Shown here piece by piece: positions 1 to 14,295 of a DNA stretch of 64,000 bases. Made by a program: the position numbers and the translations under genes. Position 1 is the first letter of the stretch. Each line of letters starts with the position of its first letter. The DNA is taken from NCBI GenBank assembly GCA_002105175.1, contig MCGE01000001.1, positions 186,001 to 250,000 of the forward strand, in the 5' to 3' direction. This DNA comes from Absidia repens (Eukaryota; Mucoromycota; Mucoromycetes; Mucorales; Cunninghamellaceae). The notes beneath the pieces are model-generated. The model was not told the DNA's origin. It did not search any database and worked only from the letters and a program-made list of their open reading frames with translations.

Positions 1-101
1 GTTTATTTGTTTGACAAAGAAAGAAGAAAATGTGGGGAAGAAAAAAAATAAATGGATATACATGTAAAAAAAAAAAAATGGGGAAGGGGAGACTAAACTA
101 A

Positions 102-1847
102 CTATGGTAGTTGTACTTGTCGATGGGTGTTCGTCCATTGGTAGTAGTACATAAGAGCGATAGTCGGCTGGCCAACAACACAGAAGACGATCCTATTATA
201 CAAAAGAAAAAAGTGGTCAGAGCACAGTTTTTCACTGGATGATCATGCTACCCAGAGGATTCACTTTATCTTACCAGAAAATCGTATTTCCCAATGCACT
301 TCCTTTTCCTCTCCATTTTTCCAGTGGTTTTGTGATAGCAATCAGAGGGATTTGTCCAAGCATACCGCAGAAAGCAAAACCATTGACTGAGTGCGTAGGA
401 ATGCCCACCATATATTCATGTAGCACCGCAGAGACAAAGAAGACCAACAATTGGCCGACATAAGGAGGCAAACCGCGTTGAACACTGGGGAGATACACAT
501 GTCGCTTGAAGAAAAGATAAACAGGTCGGTTCCATAATCGCCAGTACGTCGCCAAATTACCCGAGTTCCACCAGGCCAAATAAAACGTACGATCGCCAAA
601 GCGCAGGATTTCACTGAGTGCATTGAGATAAGCATGGAAGAGAGCATAAAACATTAAAAGCCAAATAATCACTGCTGTAGTCGATAACTTCAACACTCGT
701 TCCACAATGACTACTAGATTCCTTTCCTCCAGAGCATTCAATGCGTTCTTCAATGTTGGTTTCGCGTATTGTTCCGCCAAAACATGCATCATCACCAGAC
801 ACACTACTAATTCGGCGACACGTTTCATAAAAAAGGTGGGTCGGAAGGCAGGTGTTCGAGGATAAGATGGTTGGTAACACAGAGTAGGCGCAAAGAAAAA
901 GTATAGTAGGTTGCTGGTCTTGATGTTGTTTGGATAAGCAACATCTTCGTCGTAGAATTCGTCGGTTTCACCATTTACATATCGTTCCCGAAGTTCTCCA
1001 TTCACCAAGCAATAGGATGTGAGTTTCAAAAATGTGATAAGACAGATAATCAACACAGCAGAGCCAACTAAAAACAAAAACATGTACGTCAATACACAAT
1101 CCATAGTTGTTGGGGGGTTAAAAAAAAACATTCAGCTTACCTAAAGGATGATAGATATGATTGTAAACAATATATGAAGAGAAGGATAACAGAAAGAGCA
1201 AGTGACCAATATGGGTCAGAGAAGCCACCTTTTCTACAACGGCGAGTTTTTTCAAGAAATCAGGTTTTGCGTTCCGAGCTTGTACTGCGAGTTTCGTCAT
1301 GCCATATTCCACAATGAATGATACAGCCAAACTAAGTGGAACACTGAGCCAGGCCAAAGCGAATAAGCCGTAGTCTTGCGAAGGAATGTAACTGTGAGGG
1401 AGTCGAATCAGTAAGCCATATTTCATATAATTTTCAATCACTAAACGAATGTTGCTAGCACCCAGTACGAGCACTTTAACAAAGGGAGAAACAAAATAAA
1501 TATCACCAGTTTGACCGATTGACAACAATGTATACTATCTACACACGCCCAGATAAAAACTTACTGCCTAACCGGATAAATCCACTATAGTTTTCAGGAG
1601 GAGCTTCTTTGGACAACACAGATGCCTTGGTCAGGGTATGAATGGGGATGGTATGATGAGGTCCAAATGGAGTAGCAGATGCGGTTGTTGCTGTAGTTGC
1701 CTTTTTCTTCTTATCGTCCAGCTTTTCTTCCTTGATGGTAGATACGCGTTTACTTGTAAAACGCAAGTCTCGTTTTTGTCTAGAGTCAGATTGATCATCT
1801 TCACTATCTGTCACCACTTTCGCTGACCTTCGGTAAGCAGTACTCAT
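102..1847 (-). CDS. DGAT1: Diacylglycerol O-acyltransferase 1 (MBOAT family)
   Basis: Acyl-CoA:diacylglycerol acyltransferase making triacylglycerol in the ER membrane. Four exons were inferred: 1565-1847, 1141-1473, 275-1067 and 102-192, joined in phase to about 499 aa. The first, second and last junctions use GTAAGT, GTAAGC and GTAAGA donors. The N-terminus is polar and K/S-rich, as in DGAT1 proteins. Family motifs seen are NIRLVIENYMKYG, the FAPTLCYQPSYPRTP segment, FYLAWWNSGN, and HEYMVGIPTH with the MBOAT catalytic His near residue 420. The short last exon supplies the conserved GQPTIALMYYY ending. Reading through the third intron would stop early at TTCTGGTAA and lose that ending. The hydrophobic profile fits a polytopic membrane enzyme. 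A sterol acyltransferase (ARE/ACAT) is the alternative, but the YPNN...LCYQPSYPRTP segment favours DGAT1. Confidence 0.93.
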
Positions 1848-2182
1848 TCTAATAAATATAATAGATATATATATTTAAAATAAAGAGGGAATAAGACAAA
1901 GTAGAGAAAGAAAGGGGAGTAAAAAAAAAAAAAAGATCAAGCTGATATGGATATTTAAACACCGCTTTCGAAGTTGTCAAGATCACATGGGAAGTCTTTT
2001 CATTTTTATTATGAGCTCGTGTTGGAGTACGAATTACGGGTAACTAAACCACATATGATGATTACTTTTGTATTTATTAGCCATTCAAAGGCCATATTTC
2101 GTTTTCATTTATTGTTTTCATATTCATCTCGGTCCCTCAAAAGGTGGTCGAGCCATATGATGAACCCTACCAAAAGTGAAAG

Positions 2183-2216
<34 letters not shown>

Positions 2217-5200
2217 TCATTTCTAAAGAAAAAATGGATGTGCCAGAAGCGGAAATCCCGTCCGTGAAAAAATATTTTCAAACTCAAGAATATTATGAAA
2301 AGAGAGGATACCAAGGTTTTCTCGCGAACAAAGTCATACCATCCATTTCAGAAGTTAACCGAGTCTTTGAAAAAGATTGTTAGCAAACGTATCCATTGAG
2401 TTTTGAGCGCAAATAGCAAACAATTTTTTTTTTTTTAGGCAGAACGCCAGTGTCCATAAATGCTCCAGATTTACTGTATGTACAGTGCATATCAACTCCG
2501 TGCTGTGAATAAGGAATATTCAAGGGTTCCCTTAACATTACACTGGTCTGGTCTGACATTCAAAAAGGACATTACCCTGTACTAGTACGTTTCGAAATGT
2601 CTCAAGTCCATACTAGACTCTCTATATGAGTATCTTCGAAGCATTATGGTCTGTTTTCGGAGAGAAACAGACCATGGAGGCTGGATATAATTTAAAAAGT
2701 GTCGGTAAATTCCCTGTATTTCGTCTTCAACTCGCCAACTGCGTACCTATGGATGCACCTTTCATATATTGTAGATTCAAGGTGGTACCACCGGACACAA
2801 AGCCGCTTTGACCCCCTACCCCCAACATGAACCATATCAATCTAACTTTCATTTTGTCAAGACGATATGGTACAGTTCTACAAGAAGGCAAAAACAGTTG
2901 GCGCACAATGAAATTGACAAGGGTACATGTTTTACTTGACAATAACCAAATCAATGTATCTGCTATGGTCAATTTTTGAATTTCCTCAACGCCTATTTTT
3001 TAAAAAACGGTATACATACAGCAGACTGAGAGCTGAGCATGATCATCGGTTGAAATCGCCTCATACCTAGACATTCTTATTCTACACGTACGTGTACTGC
3101 GTTGCACTGTACTGTACTGTAAGTTCAGTTCGGGGATACCCATTCAACAAGACACACTATACCTATGAGAGACGATGTAAAAATAAAATTACATTTTATT
3201 CAGTTGTAGCTATGACTAATGGCAACTAAATTAAACCAGTCTAATGATAATACCATGCCACCTATCTAAAAGTGAGGCAATTATGATAAGGGAGGGTGAG
3301 GGAGGCAGAGGTATCCTATTGTAGAATAAATATGTATATGATAACGTAAGATGAATTGGCACAACCAGAAAAGGTACACTATTCTACGGTGGCTGATAAA
3401 CCGTTCTATATTCTGCAGAGAATGCGATAAAGAAACACTGGACTAGGCCGGACTGCTCCATCTTGGCTGCAGAGACTTTAAGAGACGAGAACTTCCATAC
3501 TGCCAATGTTAAATGGTGGTGGTTACTGTCCTAAGGAACAACCATCATACTGATGAAGTTGTAGGGTGTCGATTGTTGTACAAAAAAAACCAAGGCCAAA
3601 TCCCATTCTTCAAATCCCGCACACGTGAATATTTATTTTTTTAACTTTTCGCTCTCTCTTTTCTTTTTCTTTCTTTCGTTTTTTTTTTTTTTTTTTTTTT
3701 TTTTCTCCCTTCACCATTCAACTTCTATGAGGTTATATTGGACTTATATTAGTGTCAGGATTAGTTTAGAAGCGTTTTCATGTCAGGGATTATAAGATGC
3801 ATGGGGAAAACCTTCCATTTTGGATCCAGGATTTAGGCCCACCATTAGTTGGCATATTGAAGCCTCCATTAGCTTATTTTAGTTTTAGTTTGTTCATAGT
3901 TTCAATCTATATTGAATAAAAATATGTGTCTTTTACTTATTTTAATGAAAAATGTCCCGTTTGTCCTTATCATTCCTTCTTTTAAGAGATTCCTTGTTAT
4001 TGTCATCATACCATAGGATTAGTGTTTGGCAATTGCTAAACTCCAATATGAGATATCTTTTTAGCCCTTTGCACGTAGTGCATATTATACTAGCCCTCTT
4101 TTACGATAATATATTTGTATTGGGGTTGGCCCTTCTTTGAAATTCACATTAGCCTTCCTCATCCTCATGCTTCTTCTGAATAGAACCTTCCATTGAATCT
4201 CTTGTCTTAGGTTATAGTATTTACTAATATGCTTCAATAAAATGTATCTTTTTGTTAATCTTTTTCTGACCCATCAGATAGTGAACAATGTCGCTATGGT
4301 AGTTAGTGTAGTTATTTTGTGCATGTTCTACCAATATTTGCTTTCTAGTTCGCTCGCTTTGACTATTTTACCCTTTAAAGACCCAGGAACTGTTTGTATT
4401 CTTAGAACGCTTACCATGAAACAATCATGTAAATAAATCAAGGTCGTGTTGTACGAGGAGACGATATTGTAGAGCATTTTGTACTATTTTCTAGTTTATC
4501 AATGAATACTTGCCTTCCCTCTCTCCTTAGGCCCAGTGACTGACATTTTAGGTCACTTGGTATGAAAGGTGGCCCTATTCCCACTTTGCTTTTCATACTA
4601 ATCCCCCTGTGTTGTTGTGTTATCATAACCTTCATTAGAGACACATTGTACCTATACAGCTCATTATTTATTTATTTATTCATTTTTGCACGGGGCAAAA
4701 TATAAAGGTAGCCCAAGGTGCAAAATGGCGGGGCATCAAAAACCACCTTTCAACAGCTTGCCCTGATATCAATTTTTGTAATGAGAGAATGTTTTGTAAA
4801 TTGAATATAAAATATCACACAATCAAAATTTATACTTTTCATCCCTTCTGAACTGTATCATAGTTAAAGGGTGTTCCCGCAAGAGAATGATATCCTTCGT
4901 AAAAGATATGAAGTCATCAAGCGGGATATGAATCACAGTAGAAAATTATTTTCGTAAACCCCAAACTTCTGATCATAAAGGAAACCCCTGTGCGAAAATG
5001 TAGATAATGAGACAAAAATCATCATTTTTAATACAGTTTAACGTTTTTAACCACAGTTATATGGTCGATTCATTATTAGTATTATTATTTTACTATCTAG
5101 CATTTTCTATCGTTATGCTATGATTCATAGGTTGCCTCATATGAAATCATTTTCAGAGCAGGCCCTTGTTAATTTCTTTTTTTAGCATGATTCATGCAGC

Positions 5201-5452
5201 TAGAACTGAAAGAAAATTAATCAATGTGATGACAACATCGAAAAGTTTTTCGATCGCAGTGGAACCTAATCGATGCTTCTTTTTTATTCTTTCCTCTTTT
5301 CATATGGGGTGCGCCTTGTCTTTTAACTTCCACCCCGACCGGTCAAGAGAGAAGATATTTAACATATAAAAATGCATGAATTTTTCTGCCTCTTTCTTTT
5401 ACTCTTTTAGTTTTAACGATCTGACCACCCTTACGATAATATTTTATACTGT
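1848..5452. other. Intergenic region, AT-rich
   Basis: About 3.6 kb between the divergently transcribed DGAT1 and LEA-like genes. It holds homopolymer runs (A at about 1921-1934 and 2187-2213, T at about 3680-3703), one copy of the dispersed repeat (about 3600-4280) and its poorly conserved downstream part. The short open frames here have no splice structure or recognisable similarity. I see no further gene. Confidence 0.6.
3600..4280 (+). repeat. Dispersed repeat family copy 1
   Basis: Only clear copy outside the inverted-repeat element whose sense reads on the plus strand. It starts with TTCAAATCCCGCACACGTG (about 3609-3627), then a T/C-rich tract, CACCATTCAACTTCTATGAG, the conserved core around GATGCATGGGGAAAACC (about 3795-3850), and ends in a degenerate part with CTTCAATAAAATG. 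Compared by eye with the copies near 9.8, 18.3, 27.4, 35.2, 53.1 and 55.5 kb. Boundaries are approximate. Confidence 0.8.
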
Positions 5453-6112
5453 ATGATGATGATGATGAACATTACCAAAACTAAAACTGCTATAACGCAT
5501 CAAGTGCCCTTTTGGTTTCGACAACAAAATATGCGAATGGCTCCCGCTTTATTACACACATCTTCCATCCAGGTATGATACATATTATGATATATTATTG
5601 TCTTTCTTCTTGTGCTAAAAATCACTCTTTAAAAACTATGATAGCAAAAAAGCATTGTAGAAAAAGCCAAAGATTTGGGCGAAAACATCAACAAAAAAGT
5701 GGGTCAAAAGTTAGCAGAAGGGATTGAAGGCGCTGAACATGTGGCACACAAAGCCCCCAATGTCAAGGATTTGGGACACAAGGCGAATTTGAAGGCTGGT
5801 GAGAAGCTAGCAGAGGGTATTGAAGAAGCCGAAAATATTGCACACAAAACCCCTAGTGCGAAAAATTTAGGCGAAAAAGTGAAACAAGCGGGACACAATG
5901 TGAATTTGAAGGTAGGGCAAACATTGGCCGGAGGTATCGACAAGGCAGAAAACTCCGCCAGCGATTTAAAGGACAAAGCTGAAACGGTTAGACACAAGGC
6001 GGAACACACCAAAGAAGAAGCCAAAGATACTATCGATAAAGCTAAGCACCGATTGGAAAATGAAGCAGAAGACACTGTTGATAATTTAAAGCGTAAAGTG
6101 GACAAGAAATAA
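5453..6112 (+). CDS. LEA-like repetitive amphipathic protein, putative mitochondrial leader
   Basis: Two exons inferred, 5453-5572 and 5645-6112, with donor GTATGA and acceptor ATAG in phase 0, giving about 195 aa. Exon 1 starts with four ATG codons in a row, then an acid-free stretch rich in T, Q, R and hydrophobics (VPFWFRQQNMRMAPALLHTS). That composition suggests a mitochondrial presequence. Exon 2 is charged and alanine-rich with an imperfect 30-40 residue repeat. Each unit carries VGQKLAEGIEGAE- or AGEKLAEGIEEAE-type blocks, followed by K/H/E-rich helical sequence (KAETVRHKAEHTKEEAKDTI). It resembles group 3 LEA (LEA_4) proteins, which protect membranes and proteins during desiccation or freezing. 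Function is inferred from composition and repeats only. An apolipoprotein-like or Hsp12-like helix is an alternative. Confidence 0.75.
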
Positions 6113-6449
6113 ATTAACGTAGTCGATAATCAGGATGCTCTCTATTTCCATTCATTTTCTCTGGAGTAGCAGCAATATGATTTCAACCCGACACAGTCAC
6201 ACCAATAAAATCCATTACTTTTTTGGGAGGAATCCTCCTTTTTCAAAAATCTCTCTTTCCTCTTCCCGTCTCTTTTCTTTATTTTTTCTGATACATTTTA
6301 TTTTTTTATTTTTTTACATCTCCATCCTTCTTTCCTTTTTTTCCCCTTCTTCCATTTTGCCAAAAGCTTTCCTTTTCCTTTTTCTCTCTCTTCTCTTCAT
6401 CATCACATATTTACCCACATTCAGATAAAAAGCAAAGAAAAACGAAACT

Positions 6450-8103
6450 ATGCATCCAAACTCCCAGCTTCACCAATATTTACAACAGTCGCCATTATCT
6501 GCTCCTACATCAAACAATCCTTTGGCAGCAGTCTTACAGTCTACCAGTGCCGGCACCGGTAACATCAATGCCTTATCCCAACACTACTCAAGTCTTCATG
6601 GTGCTGGAATTCAACCTCCCAACATGGCGACCCTTCAGCAGCAACAGCAACAACATCTTGGTATGGGTCGTATACCTGTCACCAGTGGGAACGCCGATCC
6701 TTTTACTGCTTATGCTACTCTTATGGGAAATAACCAATCTGCTGCTGCTGCTGCTGCCGCCGCCGCTGCTGCTCATGGTCATGCCCATCCTCATGCCGCC
6801 CCCGCTGGTCAACCTATGAATGCGAACAGTCTCAATGCCAATTTTTCATTTATGCAGCAGGAAATGCAACAAGGCCAACAACAACAGCAACAGCAACAGC
6901 AAAAACTTGGACAGTTAGACGAAGAAAAGATTTATGCTTTGGTATTGGACTTGCTCAACCCTGTGTTACGTGAACAAGCGCTCTTGGATCTCAGTAAGAA
7001 AAGGGAACAGTATGATGACTTGGCTTTGGTGCTATGGTATTCATATGGTAAGTCGAGTGGAAGAAGAAAAAAAAAGTGTATATGTAAGCAAGAGAACTGA
7101 CTGACTCGATTGGGGGTGTTGTACGATCGTGTGTATTTTTTTTAGGTGTAATGTCTGTCCTACTTCAAGAAATTGTATCAGCTTATCCATTGCTGACTCC
7201 TCCTACATTGAGTGGTGGCGCTTCCAACAGAGTGTGTAATGCTTTGGCTTTACTTCAATGTGTGGCAAATCACAATGAAACACGTACTTTGTTTTTGCAT
7301 GGTAAGGGATAAAAAAAGGAAAACAGTAGATGTATATACTAACTCCATCTTTTTTTCTTAGCTCATATCCCTTTGTACCTGTATCCCTTCCTCAGCACTT
7401 CCAGCAAAACTCGACCTTTTGAATACTTACGACTGACTAGCCTAGGTGTAATTGGCGCTTTAGTGAAGGTATGTAGTAGACAATTGTTGAGTGATTCTAT
7501 TGGCTGACTTTTTATTTGAACATCATCATTAGAACGACAATCCAGAAGTCATCACCTTTTTATTATCTACCGAGATTATCCCACTTTGCCTTCGAATAAT
7601 GGAAACTGGAAGTGAATTATCGAAAACCGTGGCTATTTTTATTGTTCAAAAGATTCTGTCGGACGATACTGGACTTGTAAGTAACTTGTGGGGATGGATC
7701 AATATAGTATAATTCAATCTGAACTGATTTCTGGACTTCCTTGTAGTATTACATTTGCCAAACCTACGAAAGATTTTATGCAGTGGCCACTGTCTTGAAC
7801 AACATGGTGAATCAACTCGTGGAAGCTCAAGCAATGCGACTTTTGAAACATGTCATTAGGTGCTATTTGAGATTATCGGACAATCCTAGGTAAAAATTAT
7901 TTGAATAAATGGACAATCACTGGGCATGGAAGTGAAAAAAGAAATAATGTGTATTCAATGTTTATAGAGCACGCGAAGCCCTTCGACAATGTTTACCTGA
8001 TCCTTTACGTGATACCACATTCCAACAAGCCCTCAAAGACGATATAGGTACAAAACGATGCCTGGGTCAACTAATACTCAACCTTTCGGATGGCATGCAG
8101 TAA
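6450..8103 (+). CDS. CAF40: CCR4-NOT complex subunit CAF40/CNOT9 (Rcd1)
   Basis: Armadillo-type subunit of the CCR4-NOT deadenylase complex, linking it to mRNA-binding partners. Six exons inferred: 6450-7047, 7146-7301, 7362-7468, 7533-7676, 7747-7889 and 7968-8103, about 427 aa. The Rcd1 core starts near residue 153 with [20 protein letters not shown]. It continues through [55 protein letters not shown] and [16 protein letters not shown], the usual family end. The first 150 residues are a low-complexity extension with Q runs, a run of ten alanines from GCT/GCC codons (about 6739-6771) and a second Q run (6877-6901). Such extensions are typical in fungal CAF40 and poorly conserved. The leader is strongly pyrimidine-rich. 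Confidence 0.96.
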
Positions 8104-10237
8104 AGGTAATTCCCCACCTCACAACAGGAAAGGAAGTTTGGGAAAAGAAAAACTAGCGCTAACTTTTTCATTATAGGCATATTTTTTCTTTTTCTTTTTT
8201 TTTTTTTTTTGGATCCCATCCTTGTTTTGATTTTACCCCCCTTCAAATTTGCTATTTATACTATGAAAAACAAGCTCCCTTCCAACAACATATCACCTTC
8301 TCACTGCCCCCAAATATCAATTTCATTCATCTCCATTATCACCATGTACAGATTTTTACTTTTTTTTTTTGTTATACACTCCGTACCCTCACATCATTTG
8401 TTTTTATTCTTCGTCAACCCCTTTATATACATCAAACACAAAACAAAACAAAAAAAAAATCACTCGCACAACGCTTCACATATCATCCTTAGTTTATTCA
8501 CTATTCATGTAAAAAAAAATGTGGACAATCACTTAGTTTATATAATCTCATATCCCTTAGTATTATTTACTTTTTTGTACCATTTCAATAAAAATTGTTG
8601 GTCTTTTTATTCATTTTACTTCCATTATGTACAAACTGTCTTTTTTTTTCATAATATTCGTATGGCAAAGTTCACCAATAACGCAAAATAAAACCTTCAT
8701 TGTTGCCATTTTTTATATTCGATTTCAAACATTTCTCATACATACTTGCTACTGGGTACCAGGGGGGGGGGTGGAGGTTATTGAAGTGTGGGTTTTGGTG
8801 CAATGAGACAGCCTCCTTGGGCTTAGCTGGCTTCAATATAGTAGACCTTTTATGTTCTTCTATTATACAACATACAACATGCAAAAAAAGAAAAGATAAA
8901 AAATGAAAACAAGAATAACGGAGTTGCACGTAGGCAGTAATGACCGGTTAAGGGAAGGTTACGATGATGGCAAAATCTACGTTGATTTGATATAGATGAT
9001 GGGTGGGGAATAGGGCCACGTTTCATATTAACGTATGTATAGCTTTCAACTGGTCACTTGGTTTGTCGAGGAGGGGGGGGGAGGCGAGAGAGAAGCAATC
9101 ATTAATAAACTAGAAAGATGCGCAAATTGCTCTATAGCGGCAGTAACACTTACAGTACGACCCAGCTTTATTTACATGGTTGGTTTAATGGCAAGTGTTC
9201 TAAGACTGCGACTATAAAGGGAAACGTGGTCATAGTGGATGAGCTAGATAGCAAGTGTTTAGTAGGAAGCGAACAAAAAAGCTACAATTGAGACATTGTA
9301 TACTATATGGTGGTTAATATAATAGCATATTTTATTGAAGTATATTTGTAGAAACTAAACTGATGCGATGGGATTCATGGTGACAAAGGATCTATTGAAA
9401 TGATGTGTTGGGGGATGTAGGGGGGCTAATGTGTGATTTGAAAAATGGTCAGCACTAATCTAAAGGAACAATCATAAAAAGCGATGTAATACACTAAACA
9501 AGACAACCAAAGACATGAGAAAGACTAATGGATATATTTTATTGGAGCATAGCAATTGTCAACACTAATGTAAGGGTATGATGGTGGTAAAAAATGAATC
9601 TATTGCACAAGAAATGAGTGAGACTAATGGGATGGTTTTCATTAAAGCACGTAAAGAGACATATTCAAATAGATGTAGATACAAACTAAGACTAAACTAA
9701 GGCTAAACTAAGACTAAACTGAATAAATGAAGACTCAAAAATAACTAATGGTGGTTTTAGATCCTGAATCCAAAATGAAAGGGTTTCCCCATGCATCTTG
9801 TAATCCCTGTTCTGAAAACTCTTCTAAACTAGTCCTGACACTTTCCTAAGCCCAACATAACTTCATAGAGGTTGAATGGTGAAAGATACAAAAAATAAAA
9901 CGCGGGTGGGAGTAAATAAATATTCACGTGGTCGGAACTTCAAATATTTATGTGAGTGATTTATCGTTTTCTACAACAATCAACACCATACAACATTATT
10001 AGCATGGTGATTCTCTTCCAGTAACATAAACCGCTATCATTCAACATTGGTAGTATAGTTGTCATTTACCGTAGGATATATTACCATCTTTAATTGAAGT
10101 ATCATATATAATGGTATTTTTTTTCTATAACAGAGTAGCTCCCCATCCCCGCAATCCACACTCACTTTTTTTTTCTTTTTCGTCATTAAAATCGCCTTGT
10201 CTTTATTTATTTTATATTCAAACTGTCTCAATGTATT
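8104..10237. other. Intergenic region with 3' UTR of CAF40 and a repeat copy
   Basis: The first part is AT-rich and probably the CAF40 3' UTR; a candidate AATAAA lies at about 8588 in TTCAATAAAAATTG. G runs occur at 8762-8770 and 9072-9081. From about 9237 the region is a dispersed repeat copy. Beyond it there is unremarkable sequence up to the dehydrogenase stop codon. Confidence 0.6.
9237..9945 (-). repeat. Dispersed repeat family copy 2
   Basis: Sense on the minus strand. The CACGTGGTCGGAACTTCAAAT end is at about 9925-9945 and the conserved core with AAAGGGTTTCCCCATGCATC at about 9765-9860. Several TTTTATT(G)AAG blocks (AATAAA on the sense strand) lie at about 9333, 9538 and 9640. No coding capacity. 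Boundaries are approximate. Confidence 0.8.
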
Positions 10238-11431
<1,194 letters not shown>

Positions 11432-11453
11432 TAAATATGCTTTATTTTGTTTT

Positions 11454-11486
<33 letters not shown>

Positions 11487-11758
11487 AGAAAAACGAAGAT
11501 ATCGTATGTTTGTTTAGACTCTTTCTTTTCAAGCTTTTATTCTCCCCACCCAGAGAATTACCCGGTTGGTCAATATATACGCCGATGTCAATAAATCATC
11601 CGCTCGTATACCCCGCATAAATGCGCAGTTTGTGAAAACTCTCACATTGTAAGCATCCCATAACAAACCAAAAAAATCAACCCAACAAGGTCACACTTGC
11701 ATCAAATATGTAACTTTTACTACATAAAAATATGCATCAGATATAACGTTTATTGATT

Positions 11759-14295
11759 CTATTGAGACATCACTAATTTTCGATCAATATCAATATCACT
11801 AACTAGATCATCAATATCCTCATCATCCCTACTAATACTAAAACTATCACTAGCGCCGTCATCAACAACATCATTCAATTGCTTGCTATCAGACGTGTTT
11901 CCATCTACCTCGATTGCCTCCAGGGTAGGAAGAATTTGTTCCCATATGGAGATGCCCTAAACGATAATGATAATAATAAAAAGAAGGATATTGTCAAGTT
12001 AAAATGAGTGTTGATGCTTGTAGATGTGTGTGTGGGTGCTTTTAGGGTGTTCGTTTTCTTCAGTCACTCCGTTACCTTTTGATAAAATTCCACATGTGAG
12101 TCGGCATATGCAGTAAATCCCCGCTTGATTTCATTTGTCTTGTTTTGCTGGAAGAGGTTATATTCATCCACCACCTGCTCTGAAAAGTCATGAGAGATGT
12201 CGTTTGTCCGAGCGACTTCGTCTTGGAGTTCCTTGATTTTCATTTCCAAGTGGACGAGTTTCTCCCGGCGCGCCCGCTCCATGTCCATACCACGTACTTC
12301 TTTGATTTTGTCCATCACTAGTTCAGGAATATTTATGGATCCACCGTCAGCACCATTGTTGAGCGACCGACCCGGGTGTTTGGTTCTTTCTTTGTCTTGC
12401 ATCGCTTGCTGCAAATACGTTGACAGATCTTCAAAGTCCATTTGTTTTTGATCGCGATCACGGAGAACTGCCTACGTGTTGAAAAAAAAAAATACAATAT
12501 CAGATAATATATAAGCAATCAAGTAACATGGGAGAAGGAGGGGGGAGGGCTGAGAATATATATTTATATATACTGTACCTTGGCAGATCGACAGTACGAT
12601 AACAGTTCGTGGATTTGGTTCAGATACAACACCTCTTCTTGATCAGACTACAGACATTCCCGTAACAATACGAAAAAATGAGTTCAGTTCAGCTAAACAT
12701 AAATTTGTCATTTTCTGCAAATACCATCATTTTCATAGCCTTGGCATAAGATTTCGTCGTCTCTGCAAAATGGTGAAGTGGTTGTTGGATATTCGATTCT
12801 AATGCCGATAAGCCTTGAATACTGTTCCCGAAGCTCGTATAATCATTATGAAGATCTAAATTAAATCATATTAAAAAATAAAGCATTGGTTAATCTTCTA
12901 TGTATGTATGTGTATAGAAATAGTTTATCTGGTACTGACCATGTTGACGTTTGCTAATCCTTGTGTAAAGTCGTTCCACTGTATTGAGGTTGTCTTCCGA
13001 TTTGTCAATGTATTCCTTCATCATTAGAAAACGTTCTTCAGGTTTCTTGACCTTCGTGAAGGCATTTAATAGAGTATCGCTGAGAGAATCCAAGACAGTT
13101 GTTGAAGAGGAAACATGTTGGGACTGAGCACGTTTGTCGTTTTTCTATAAAATGCCACAAAACAGAAAGTGGAGTCAGAATGCCTATCAATTTCACACAG
13201 CTCATCCCCATAACCAATCTTCGCCCCCTTACAAAATCCGATGATTCCAAAAAGAGTCGAGTACATTGTGATTGTTGAAGGACTGGATGCTTAGCTATTC
13301 TATCCAAAAACAATTGCAAACTAATAAAATTTGTAAAGTAAGGACCTTGTTTACCTCTACCACCGCCCTATGTTTGTTTGTTTTTTACCATAATTTTCGC
13401 CGTTCAATAAAATCTGAGCTGAATCGATCCCCTTTTATGTATTCTATATCAACCAATAAAAGGAGTTAGTAGCGAAGAAATTTTGGGATTCTACACGCAG
13501 TTTTACCAAGACGATGCTTTTCGGGGAGTGATGGAACAATACAAGCTGGGTAATCAAAGCACAACGCTTCATATAGCCATACAAAATCTTGAAATCGACG
13601 TCGTACTGGTCTTGGGTTGGTGGCAGAGAATATATCCACTGATGTCTAAAAAGAAGCCCACATCAAAAATAAGCATAAATGATATACGTTAATTTTTAAG
13701 CCGATGTTATATACACACACACACGAATATATAAGGAGATAATGACTTACCGTTGTTGATACCAAGTAAGATACATAAGCACCTTGGGTTCCAACTGAGT
13801 GTTTCTGGGCATCCCCGATTTGGATAATCATAGGCTTGGCAACTTTGGCAGTGGTTGGATAAATGCTGCCATGGGAGCTGGATGATGGAATATTGGACGA
13901 AGACATTGGTGTTGCAACATAGTAAGGAGGTGGTGAGCGTGCGCTTGAAGCAACGTCTGTCGAGTTATTGGAATAACCAGCGTCGTTGTTGGAAGACGAT
14001 AAAGGCGTTATCAGCGAATGTGGGTTATCGTCGTATACATTTGTTTGTTCAGGGTATAATGATGATCCAGCCTTGCATATAATAAAGTAAAGTAAAACAA
14101 AAAAGGAAGGTTAGATATATACAAGAAGCCCAGAAGCGCCCACTTTTTTTTATTTGTCAAGACTTTTCCATAAAGTACCTGTGTTTCATATGGGGTATCA
14201 AAAGACGATAAAGGATCAGGGGTATCCATTTGTGGCGTCAAGCTATTACCTACAGCATGAACGTTCCATTCTACGTTTTCATAATTTTCGTCCAT
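11759..14295 (-). CDS. SNX4: Sorting nexin 4 (PX-BAR protein, Atg24/Snx4)
   Basis: PI3P-binding sorting nexin for endosome-to-Golgi retrieval and selective autophagy. Ten exons inferred: 14179-14295, 13751-14071, 13507-13645, 13389-13443, 13233-13320, 12940-13144, 12725-12855, 12579-12647, 12076-12471 and 11759-11956. All join in phase, about 572 aa. A Ser/Pro-rich N-terminus (about 120 aa) precedes the PX domain. That domain shows VRRRFQDFVWLYEAL and PSLPEKHRLEYIKGDRFSSD, with the RRF and KGDRF phosphoinositide-pocket residues, then LQLFLDRIAKHPVL. The C-terminal half is helical BAR sequence, including KRAQSQHVSSSTTVLDSLSD and MERARREKLVHLEMKIKELQ. The acidic tail (DDEDIDDLVSDIDID) is unusual. 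The donor after exon 6 is GTCAGT. The identity is strong; SNX41/42 would be the nearest alternative. Confidence 0.94.

Noticed and set aside
2626..2972. Short open frames on both strands in the DGAT1 to LEA intergenic region
   Set aside because: No similarity, no splice signals, and overlapping frames on both strands as expected by chance.
3600..4280. tRNA-derived SINE as explanation for the dispersed repeat
   Set aside because: The B-box-like TTCAAATCCCG is present but no A box lies at the required distance, the copies do not end in a simple tail, and the CT-rich leader with AATAAA looks more like a polymerase II unit. Not fully excluded.
8209..8691. 160-codon open frame after CAF40
   Set aside because: Composition is typical of AT-rich untranslated DNA with T runs, there are no family motifs, and it begins inside the probable 3' UTR.
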